Assembly: GCA_022496805.1 (NCBI GenBank)
Contig: CM040085.1
Location: 22,597,811-22,661,810, forward strand
Source of the DNA: Pohlia nutans
Lineage: Eukaryota > Streptophyta > Bryopsida > Bryales > Mniaceae
Reading direction: 5' to 3'
Length of the DNA: 64,000 nucleotides
Position numbers and translations under genes: made by a program. The notes under the pieces are model-generated. The model worked only from the letters and a program-made list of their open reading frames with translations. It was not told where the DNA came from and made no database searches. Each line of letters begins with the position of its first letter. Position 1 is the first letter of the stretch. Positions 1-10,300 of this stretch are shown piece after piece.

Positions 1-184
1 GACGTGCGCCCTTCCAACTCCCGTCGCCTGCCCGTCAGGGCCCCGTGCCAGCTCGGACGACCCTTGCCGCTCGATGGTGGGGGCCGAATGGAGGGACCAG
101 ATCCTCGCTGCCGGCGACTGGAACAACCAGCGCCCACGGTCGAAGGGCCCCATTTCCACCCCATGACCGTGTGAACAAGTGGTG

Positions 185-193
185 AAACCCTAA
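185..193 (+). promoter_or_regulatory. telo-box upstream of the plastid-protein gene
   Basis: AAACCCTAA lies about 120 bases before the ATG at 315. In plants this motif is common in promoters and 5' leaders of housekeeping and translation-related genes. The same motif stands before the SRP72 and ADCK1-like genes in this window. Its promoter role here is inferred from position only. Confidence 0.5.
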
Positions 194-314
194 AGACCTG
201 TAAACCCTCTCACCAACGCATGTGCTGCTACACCTTCCTGCTTTCACCATTGCCATCGCTCTTTTTTCTGTTTTTCTTGTTTTGAGTTCCCCGTTGCGCA
301 ATCGATCTGTGACC

Positions 315-1761
315 ATGGCCACGCTCCTATTTCTGCCGCGCTGCTGCCTGCCTTCGATCGTCGCAACTGCGTCATCAACGTCGTTGTCTTCCCGTTCCCC
401 TGCCACTGTTTGCATGGCACCGAGTCCCAAGTCCCGAGGAGGACTCGCCATCTGCCGCGCCTCTCCCGACAGTGGTTCGGCCGGCGTGGAGGAGACGGGC
501 CAAGCTCCCATCGTAAGTCTCGATCTCACTTCTTTGTGCTTGTTGTATGTATTGCTCGAGCTCTGTTCTGTTGCTTATGTGTTGTTCATTTAGAAGATGC
601 CTTTTCTTTGATGCATGATGATGCAGGTCTTCATCATGCATCATCATCTCATCATTGTTCACGATTGTTCTCACACTATTCGATTGTTACACTATTCATC
701 ATTCAATTTAATTTAACAACAAAAAAATCAACCTTTGTAATCGAATGGTCGAGCTCTGTTATGTCGGTTGCTCTCTTGCTTATGTGTTGTTCATTTAGAA
801 GATGCCTTTTCTTTGATGCATGATGATGCCGGTCTTCATCATGCATCATCACCTCATCATTCTTCACGATTGTTCTCACACTGTTTGATGGTTACACTAT
901 TCATCATTCAATTTAATTTAACAACAAATAATCAAGCCTTTGTATGCGTTGGAATGGTCGAGCTCTGTCGGTTGATCTGTTGCTTATGTTTTGAGATGCC
1001 TTTTCTTTGATGCAGGTCTTCAAGGATGAGTCGAATGGTATCATCTGTTACTATGATGAGAACGGTGACCTTACATGCGAAGGTTGGGACGAAGGCCCTC
1101 ACTGCAACCCTGATCCACAGAAGCCTGCAATGAGGAGGTAAGTACAAAATCTCGCATTTGATCCTCTTGGAATTTGGAAATCTGTTTCAGTCAAAATTCG
1201 TGTGTCAAGCTTTCGGTTGTGTTATCGCTTACACTAAATGGGCTATCTAGTGTCCGGGGCACTATTTCTCAACACGGACACTATTTGATTTTAGGGAGAT
1301 ATAGTGTCCTTGTAAGAAAAAAAATGGATGCCACCTCATGTCGCTCTCATCACCTGGACGGAACATGGCACTCTCAATGAAAGTGGGAATGACAAGTGGC
1401 AAACTCCTATGTAGTATAAGGACACTATTTCTCCTCTCCTTTGAATGAATTCATTCCCACTTTCATTGAGAGTGCTATGTTCCTTCTAGGTCATGAGAGC
1501 GACCTGAGGTGACATATGACACTTAGTATAGTGATTTTGGATGCAAATTGCTATGTGCTGATGACATTGAGTTTTGGATTCTCAGTCAAATACGGTATGA
1601 CATGTGATGTGTTGTTGTTCTGCAGGCGCCGGAGGTTCACTCCTCGTGAAATGCGAGCACGAGGTATGGGAGAGGTGGTGGATTTCGTGAACAACAAAGA
1701 AAGAATGGGCGAATCAATGGCCGAAGTAGCCAAAGAGAGTTTTAATTCTTCGGAGCTGTAG
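315..1761 (+). CDS. small, probably plastid-targeted protein of unknown function, 3 exons
   Basis: The exons are 315-512, 1016-1137 and 1626-1761. All introns are GT-AG and the sum, 456 nt, encodes 151 aa. The first ~48 residues (MATLLFLPRCCLPS...) are rich in Ser, Thr, Ala and Arg and lack acidic residues, which looks like a chloroplast transit peptide. Exon 2 encodes an acidic, Cys-containing stretch with NGIICYYDENGDLTCEGWDE and GPHCNP (three Cys). Exon 3 encodes a basic segment (RRRRFTPREMRARG) followed by an amphipathic tail ending NSSEL. I do not recognise the family with certainty; the pattern resembles small conserved plastid proteins of green plants. An in-frame ATG at 222 would add a hydrophobic stretch, but 315 gives the better transit peptide. 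Intron 1 is swollen by tandem duplication and intron 2 carries a MITE. Confidence 0.75.
558..1015 (+). repeat. tandemly duplicated 3' splice-site region in intron 1
   Basis: Units of about 193 and 209 bases start at GAGCTCTGT near 558, 751 and 960. The third runs into the real acceptor at 1015/1016. Each unit contains the pyrimidine tract TGCCTTTTCTTTGATGCA followed by (ATGATG)CAGGTCTTCA, so the acceptor itself was copied. Copy 1 keeps an AG near 625; copy 2 has CCGG in its place and is dead. Splicing at copy 1 would enter a short frame that stops soon. Confidence 0.8.
1237..1533. mobile_element. ~300-bp MITE in intron 2 of the plastid-protein gene
   Basis: This segment starts AATGGGCTATCTAGTGTC and contains GGACACTATTT and TTTTAGGGAGATATAGTGTC. 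It ends near GACACTTAGTATAGTG. It matches the element at 51395-51698 over most of its length, including the internal TGACAAGTGGCAAACTCCTA and ACACTATTTCTC. Both are about 300 bp. It also has an internal inverted repeat (CACTCTCAATGAAAGTGGGA against TCCCACTTTCATTGAGAGTG). The superfamily is not certain. Confidence 0.75.
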
Positions 1762-3577
1762 AATCTAAAGGTGATGTACCTGGCTATTTCCATGGTAAAT
1801 ATTGTCTATATTCAAACCTGATATAGTGATACTGACTGAGCAATGTATGTTCCCAGTTTATAGTCTGTTTCCTACTACTCTTGTAGCTTCGTAAGATACT
1901 CTATGACTTTCATATGACCCAGTAACAGTGATGCTGGACAATAACATCTCCTTTACACTTGGTCTTAAGGTAGTCCACCTTAATTGGGCCACAAGTTCAG
2001 CTGTGCCCTCTGAAAATGTAATGAAAAAAATGCTGAATGTGGAAAATTACAACACAAACTCATAGTAAGTGGAATTATATTTTTCTGTCATCATGCATGG
2101 TTTATATAATAGGGGTTGTTACACCTTCTTCTCCCCATTCTTGATCTTCAGAGAATGAGGATGTGGCACTGTCTCCTTGAATTGTGGAGGACCCATTCTC
2201 TGAAGATTAAAAGTTTCTTTCTTCTCCTTCAAAGATGAAGAATGGGTGTGAAGAATGATTTTGCAGGTGAAGAAAGTTTTCACGGCAGGGCTTCTCTGTT
2301 TCACCTTGCCTAGTGTTTTCTCGTGCTTGACTGGCTAGCTGATCCTGTGAATAGAGCGTGCTTTATTACCAGATCTTGCATCGCAGGTTATTCTTTCCCC
2401 ATTCTTCATTCTTATTCTCCACAGGGCAGAAAAGGGGAGTCACACCTTCTTGGAGAAGCGCCCCTATTGGCTCCTCTTTTTTCTCCAGACCTTCTCTATC
2501 TTTAGAGTTGGAGTAATCCAAGTGTCAAATACTTGATTGTATTTCCAGTGCCACAATTTTATTTTGGGCTTTTGTTCCGTATTTTGAGCTTTCAAGAAGT
2601 GTATTTTGAGCTTTCAAGAAGCGTATTTTGATACTTGCATAACTTGGAATCAAATTTTTTGTTTTCCAGTGTGCGTAATCATAGCCTCCTCCTCCGAACT
2701 TCTCTGCTCGGATGTTAGATCCTTCTGGATTTTGTGTAATTCCAGTTTCAAACAGTTTGAAGACCACATAGTGACTTCCTAGGAACTAAAGGGTTAAATC
2801 TGACCGCTTGTAATCCAATTGGAAGGCTTCTACAAGTGAACAAAATATGACCACTTGTAATCCAATTGGAAGGCTTCTACAAGTGAACAAAATAGGAAAG
2901 TCAAGGATGCAATTCGTGATACTTTTGTGTTGGAAAAAACAGAGATTTCCATCTGTTTTTGCTTTGTTTTGTGCCAATTTGCTTTTCAGCTTAAATGGGC
3001 AATATTAGGTGCCTTCACCTTAAGTCTCACATGGAAATAGTCGGGTGTTGCAAATAGGATGCAGTACATTAGTCTGTTTATGTGCATTCCCTCAAGAAAT
3101 TGGCTTTTCATATGGAACTACTATGATTCAGGATTTTGGCCAATTGAACCTCATACACAACTTGCAAGATGGTAGACATGCCAATGATTGCAGATGCAAT
3201 ATTCAAATCCTTCCCCACAACAATGTAGAAACTTTTACCGCTTCTAACACATCAGGTGTGATTTTTTATGGAAATTTACTTAGAGCCCTTCACCACACGT
3301 GCAGTGATTGGGCGATACCTTACATTTCTATTGAAATTGTGCAGTGAATCTGTGTGGTCATTGGCATGTCTACTATATGCTCCACAAAGAGTGAGAACTT
3401 TGGATTCTGGATACAATCTCTAAAGTTGCAATTCTTCCAATTTATTGTCTTTACAATGGCTAATGGCAACTACATGATCTATGGAGTAGCAAAGACATGA
3501 GTCAAAGGATAATGCTCGTGTCAAAAGTACATGAGATAATTATACCAAACAGGGGACAAACCCGACGAGCATATCTG
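1762..3577. other. 3' flank of gene 1 and unassigned repeat-like DNA
   Basis: No gene is recognised here. Around 2117-2262 imperfect inverted repeats (CTTCTCCCCATTCTTGATCT against AGATGAAGAATGGGTGTGAA) suggest a small decayed MITE. GGAACTAAAGGGTTAA at 2782-2797 looks like the right end of a TTAA-family element whose left end is not visible. Short open frames here have no recognisable domains. Confidence 0.4.
2801..2894. repeat. 47-bp direct tandem duplication
   Basis: Two adjacent copies (2801-2847 and 2848-2894) of a unit beginning TGACC(G/A)CTTGTAATCC differ by one base. It is a recent local duplication with no visible function. Confidence 0.9.
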
Positions 3578-3905
3578 CACTAGTAGAAAAGTTGTACTTG
3601 GGGATCAAGGCCCATATTGAAATCATCATATAATGTGGCTCGTTGTATTTTTGAAGGACGACACTAATAATTATTTTTCCAAAATACTATGGTAAAACTC
3701 ATCCAAATTTGATGAAAATTTGTTCAAATGGATGAAATATTGTTCAAACAAATGAAAATTTGTCCAAATGGATGAATGTACCCACAACAATTATCCACCC
3801 ACACTATGCGGTGATTTCATTGTAATAGCTTGCTGGGAACATAGGCTTTGGGCACCATGCTATGACATTATTCTTTGGTGTTCAAAAACCACCTTTCTAC
3901 TAGTG
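3578..3905. mobile_element. non-autonomous CACTA-type element, 328 bp
   Basis: The left end CACTAGTAGAAAAG and the right end CTTTCTACTAGTG form the terminal inverted repeat typical of plant CACTA (En/Spm) elements. The flanking triplets are CTG and CTT, a near-match to the 3-bp target duplication expected. No transposase is encoded. A partial relative with the same right end lies at 57345-57464. Confidence 0.75.
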
Positions 3906-4592
3906 CTTGAAGGTCAAGCTAGGGCATTTTCTTATGGTATACGTTGAGAGTTTTCTGACGGTACTAAGAATGCAACTGGCGGGAGCACGTCATTAATGTA
4001 ACAAAACAAACAAACAACCTATCTTAATGTATAGATGTCTTACATGTGCTTTTTAGAGATGAAGCTCAAAAAAGCTAAAACAATCCAAAACATTTAGGTA
4101 TTCTCCAAAACATGTAGGCATTTAGGGTTAAATATACGTAGTTCAATATCTTTATCAACTTTCAACTTTTTTTGCCATCAAAATAGACTCTTTTTGAGTT
4201 TTCCTTGAATTTTGAGACCACCAAGCTCTTACACATCTAATAATGAGAGACCACCACTAGTTCTTCCATATGTTATAACTATTTGAAATGAACAAATAAG
4301 AGTATATTAAAGCAAAACTCATGGTATTTTATTCAAACTCAAAGTGAGTTAAAGGAAAATTCTAATGTGTATTGAAGTTTTTTTTAAGAGATTCTATGAT
4401 GTCCTAAACCATACTAGGATATTCCATGGGTCATAAGAATATTTTAATAAGTTGCATATGTAATTCTAAAAATCACTTGATTTTTTATAGTTACCACATG
4501 ATGATTTATTTATTTATATTTTTGTAGTTACCATATGACGTATTTTTAGAAGTTTAAAATAAATTTCACACCCTAAAACCAAATAGCATTTG

Positions 4593-5981
4593 TTAACCCC
4601 TAAACGTACCAGGGTGTCTCTGGAATTGACAATTTGAGAAAAATCATCATAAACTACTATTTATAAGAATATTTTGGAATTGATATACAAATGAAAGTTC
4701 TAGATTTTGAATTTTAGATTCCATCCGTACAGTTTGATTCACTAATACTATCACCATTATTTAATCATAAAATTTGAAAGTTAAATTAAAAATTCCTTCT
4801 AAATTCGATTACAAACAAAATTTTAATAGTTTTTGAGTAAAATTTGTTGGAATGAATTTGAAATGAGATACTCTTAACCCTTTAGTGCCCAGCTGACCAC
4901 ATTATGGTCACTGCAACGTCCGAAATGCAAATAGCAGAGAATCCGTGAAGAATTGGAACTTCAGTTTTAAAGTTCAGATTTGCCCATATACATTACACAC
5001 CTTCCAGAAAAAGAAATTTTCAATTTGGAATTGTACAACTATCAAAATACCTATCAACAAAACGCGAAAATACTGCAAATATTTGAAAATACAGTAAATA
5101 CTTACAAATACAACACATGTATTATGCAATATTACTTGTGTTTGGAAGTTTGTTATCTTGTTTTATTTTTTTGGATTGTGTTCTCTTCTTCATCTTCCAT
5201 TAGTGTGTGAAATCCGATCTTGACTAATGTACCCACTCCTGTCAATTTTCAACGTATAAAATTTTGTCCTAAACCGTATATGGATAAGTCACTTTCACTT
5301 ATAAAATTCACAATAATTATGTGTGAGTCTATTCTTGATATGAAAGATTGCAACGGAGAGGTGCTGACATAGGGCATAGCTGAACTTCTTTACTTTCATT
5401 TTTGAAAATTTAACCCAAATTCTATTGAACTTTGAAGTCACACACCCCCCAAAATCTCATTTTTGAGCGTGCATTATACAGTTCAAATACATACTATAAT
5501 CTTCCAATCCCACCATTGGATGATTCTCAAATTTTAATAAAATGTATGCTCTCCAGTTGAGAATAGAATTGTACGGCTACTTTCTAATTTAATCCATTAT
5601 ATTTCTGGTAGTCTCAATCACAGTGGAAAAATCCACTGAAATCTAGTGCTCCCAGCTACAGTACCCTAGGCACTAAAGGATTAAACGTGGTGATTCTTTG
5701 AATTTTTTTGTGTTTCTTAAATCTATGACCTCATTTTTGCAAGGCCACTTTTGAACTACAGTCAATGCAATTTTGGCTTGGTCAATGACTTGACAAATAT
5801 TTGTAATTTTAGAAAAATATGTAATCAAGTATGACTGAATCCAACCGTTAGATAAGACAACAACTTGGTGAAGAATCTCCAAAAAATTGGATGACCTTCA
5901 TCCAAGCATTGATGAGAACGTGAGAAGGGTTTGAATCTGTTAGTTGTCCAGGTTCTGGACGCTCTGAAGTTTAGGGGTTAA
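4593..5981. mobile_element. TTAA-flanked element, outer member of a nested pair
   Basis: TTAACCCCTAAACGTACC opens at 4593 and a matching TTTAGGGGTTAA closes at 5981. The TTAA at both ends is the presumed target duplication. There is no coding capacity. A second TTAA element (4874-5684) lies inside, so the original host element was about 570 bp. Assignment of the two ends to one element is an inference from the nested layout. Confidence 0.55.
4874..5684. mobile_element. TTAA-flanked element, inner member
   Basis: The left end is TTAACCCTTTAGTGCCCAG and the right end CTAGGCACTAAAGGATTAA. These are inverted repeats of about 18 bp with only two or three mismatches, bounded by TTAA. The interior of roughly 800 bp is AT-rich and has no convincing ORF. 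Confidence 0.7.
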
Positions 5982-7363
5982 ATAGATAGTGTCTTCCTAA
6001 TATTTTTGTTTCATAATTTTTGATACAATGTCTTATACAATATTTTTTTAATTTATTATAAAGCATGTTGGGCATGGGTACCATTGGGTAACATTTCTAA
6101 TGTACTAGGAATAAATGTACTAGGAATAGGAGAAACCATGGTAAACAAACCATGTGCATCTTCAATCTCTCTAGAGGCCCCACTTGAAACGACTACTGAA
6201 GAATATGAACGCCGTTGTCCACCCTTAGAGCTGAGAGAAACATTAACACTAGTATCAATGAACAGATATTAATTATAGTATTTATTCAGCTTCGATGAGG
6301 TATATCAATATTATTCATATACGAGGTATTTTCCCTCTTGTTCAGAAATAATAGTTAGTAATAATTAATAATAATTATATATCACAACTGAAATGCTTTG
6401 CTCCCTCGCAAAAAACCACAGAAAATTTGAATTACATGCTAAATTGAAATAGAATCTATCCTCAAAAGAGGGCATCAAGGATAGCACGTGTGAACTTGAT
6501 CCTGGTGAACAAGTTGGTAGCACTTCCCCTAACAGGCTCTTCATTCACGCTGGCCCTTTAGGCCAGAGTTTCTATGCTAAGTACAAAAGACCGGTGAAAA
6601 ACCAAAAAAATAAAAAAGCAATAATTCATCTAGTAACCATTTGTAGCAATAGACTGACTACTGCTTTGAACGTCCTCTCACGACACGCACTCAACCGATA
6701 AATGCCAATCATGAAACAAACTTCAGTTTACATTTCAAAGATTGCCATTTAATGCAGAGCCTTGTCTGTACAGACTACTAGTGCACAAGCTAGCGGATAG
6801 AAAGAACATATGTATGAAACACATGAACAATGACACTGGCTAAAACCACAAACCTCACGGATATCACAGATAAGAGTGCAACCCTCCTTCAAAAATGTGA
6901 CTCAACACGTATGTCAAATAATCATAAAAATCTGCCTTAAAATAGGACAAAGAATGCTTACAGAGAAAGTAAACTAAATCAAAAGAGCAAACACCTAATT
7001 GCAGTCATGTACTAAACAGCTGCCACCGCTCGAACTACTCCCAGATAGTCCGCTGAACCTTAATAATGTAGAGGTCTCGAACTAACAGGCTCAAAATTCA
7101 CGCCGGTTTCAGAAAGAGACCGGAGTTGTTCATCTCACCACTCCAACCAATAGCCAGTAAATTGGGAAATAATTGCCTAACAGTATACAAAATGCCTGGT
7201 CCAATAACCAGGACAAAACTTTTACTAAATTCCAACTCTAGTCACCAAGCGTATGTATTGCCTGCAAGAAACAAGCATGTGTCCTATTCATCCCTTTTAA
7301 ATCTTGCAATATACTTAGTGAGTCAAAATCTGTATCCATCATCAGGCTGTCTAGGTTCAGGCT
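5982..7363. other. intergenic DNA and 3' flank of the DRP1 gene
   Basis: No gene is recognised. Two related stretches, AACAGGCTCTTCATTCACGC near 6530 and AACAGGCTCAAAATTCACGC near 7085, are each followed by a small hairpin (GGCCCTTTAGGCC in the first). The part next to 7363 is presumably 3' UTR of the minus-strand DRP1 gene. Confidence 0.4.
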
Positions 7364-10300
7364 TTACTTTGCCCATGCCACAGCGTCGATCTCATCGCGG
7401 GCTTGTTTGAACAGCTCCAGCCTCTTTGACAGCTGAACCCTACGTTCCATCAAAGCCGGGTCCTCGTCCAACATGGTTGACAGTTGCTTTCCCTGCATAT
7501 CAAACCACAATCCTGAATCAGAAATATCCCACAACGTCATCCCAGATCAATGTGCAAATTGCACAGCAAAGGAAGTATACCTGACAGGGTTGCTACAAAC
7601 AACACAACAGTGTGCACCTGTGAACAAATGATGCCTCACGAAGTCAGCAACATCACAACAAAACCAAATGTACCTCTCGCTTGCCGATTTGGGTATAAAA
7701 GTAGTCCAACAGGGACCGCTTCGCCTCCCGAACTTGGCAGTGCACTGCTGCTTTCGGTAGAGAGTTCCTCAGCAAATCGCACACCATGCCAATATATGCA
7801 GACACGTTTGACCCTGCAACATTCATCCACATAACGTCATGTCCGGGTCAAACAACCCCCCTCTCGAATACATCCGTCAACCAACCTTCCCTCCCATGCA
7901 ATTCTACCCTGTAAAACGGCAGACTGCTCAAACAATGAAATGTTCGATGCTTTCATATTTAAGCCTTCATCTTTCAAGAGCTTCAATCACGTAAACATGC
8001 AGTGCTAGCTATGCTCAGCATTAAACCAACACCTATCACTACTGCCGCTTGAGCCGGAACCATCCGAGCTCACCGATTCGTCGCAAATGACTGTCGGTGT
8101 AACGGTCCATTGTTGACGCAGATGGGTTTCCTCCTTTCTCTATCTCTTGAGGGAGTTTTCGGAAAAAATCCACCGTCAAATAGCTCGCTTCCATATCCAC
8201 CATCCTCAAAGCAGTCTTCTTGCTATCATCTCTCATCTTCTCCAGAGACTCGATAGCTGCTTGAGCCAGCTCAGCTTGGAGGCTCGGGAACCGTTTCAAT
8301 TCCTGCCAAAGACCAGACAAACACATCAAGCCCACTTGCCAAAGATCGCCATACAACCACCTCACATCAAGTCCTCGCCCAGAACACATAATAGTCCAAA
8401 TCAATTTCACGGATTCAGACCTCAGGCTTAGTAAGAAAAAATAGGCTAAAAACATGTCAGCAAAGGAGAATGAGGGATTTGTGTAGCTATATGTCTCAAT
8501 CACCCAGAACTTATCCAATCAGAATCACAAAAAATCCGGTTCATGCTTACTGTGCACTCGCCAATTGACCTTCGTACGAGGTCCCTCAAAATGAAATGTG
8601 TCTGCACATTCACAACACACAACTTCAGTGCCACAGTGATATCAACTAAAAATCACTCCCAAGTACCTACAGAGTCTACAATCACATCCAACATCATCAA
8701 ACCATTCACGAATCCTTGAAACACTCCATCATGGACGCACCGCATCAACGACTGCTTCAGCAGGTCCTCGGAACAGAACAAGGGAACTCTCGATCAACCG
8801 CCTGTAACCTTGCTCGGGAGCAATCAAATGTGGTTGGTATCCATCAGCTTCTGATACGATCTTCCGCACATTCTGCATTGACAGGTGCTTCTCGAACGGG
8901 AGCTTCTTCAACGCAGCCGGCAATTGGTTATCGAACACCGAGTAGATCTTCTCTCCACCGGCTCGCCTGGAAAAACGAAGCACAACCTTGTCAATTTTAC
9001 GCATTCTCCTATACGAATTGCACGACATGCACGTGCAACAGGAATATTGTGTATACGTTCCCTAGGGCCCTTACAAAACCACTCCACCATCAATGACAAA
9101 ACTTACGATCCATCCAAATGCTCCTTGAAGATGCGATCGAAGGCTCTGCAAAGCTCCAAAATAGTATACAGTTGAGCCTAAACAGAAGACCACCATGCCA
9201 TCAGTCCATCACACAAGGAAGGATATCACAAACCAGTGCGCTATTTCCTACACTGACCATTTCAATACCTCCGGTTAAATACCGCTGAATCCATACAAGG
9301 AGAAAAACCAAACTCAACTGCCTGAGTAGAAACTACCACTTACCCCCGCATCATTCGCCAAAGGCCTCCCAATCTGGTTCAACTCTGCCTCTATGTCATC
9401 AATCGTTTTATTAATCATCGCAGCTATACCAGGAATGCGTTGCCTGATCACAGTCTCCAAGTGCTACACCCAAACATTTCGTCAGAACAAAGCACATGCA
9501 ACAATCCAAGCACAACATCAGAGTCCGAATACATCACAAAATTAACGAGTACACTCACGATCTCCACAAATGTAAGCACTCACCGACCCCGATACACTTA
9601 CGCCCAACACAGAGGTCATGCATCGAATCATGTTCGCTATCAACAAGAGAAGAATTAGAGTCGAACCTTGGAAAGAACCCTGCCCAAATATTCCGATCCC
9701 ATCTTGTTCTGAAGATGACCGTAATCCTGACTCGACTGAAAATATTCCCGTTCTCGTCGCCTTGCAGCAATCATGTCTACGTTCTTGTTGATGTCCTGTT
9801 GAGAACGATTCACAACTCCTACCCACGGATGCACCAATCTGTAAGATCGCCCTTCTAACACCTGCAACCCAACACACACGGCAATTTTAGCTCCAACACC
9901 CCTCCACATACCATCATTGCATGCTTATCGCCTTCGTTACAACTGATAAACATGCTACTCAATAAGCTCCACAAACCAGCTCATGCGTCCCAGTTTTCAA
10001 CCCAACAGTGTTCCGTTCCGCAGTTCGACTCCATTCCATCAAAAGTGAAGACGTCTAGTAAACCAAGAAGACCTGACGCTGATGCAGCCACCAACTCGAA
10101 AATATAGATGGACAATTGCAACTATACAATGTCCCTCGTGCACACGTAAAACCCCCATAAACACCCTCCCTAACTAAAAGATGCAGGCATCCTCAGAAAA
10201 ACATTTACTCACATCGAGCGCATTTGTACCCTTGTCCATCAGGTCCAGCTTCGTGAGAACACCAAAAGTTCTGTCACCTGCAAAACGGAACACCCTGCAG

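Noticed and set aside
222..314. Upstream in-frame ATG for the plastid-protein gene
   Set aside because: It would place a hydrophobic helix before the transit peptide; the ATG at 315 (ACCATGG context) is the better start.
35..529. 164-codon minus-strand frame at the left edge
   Set aside because: It is antisense to exon 1 and the leader of the plastid-protein gene and has no recognisable domain.
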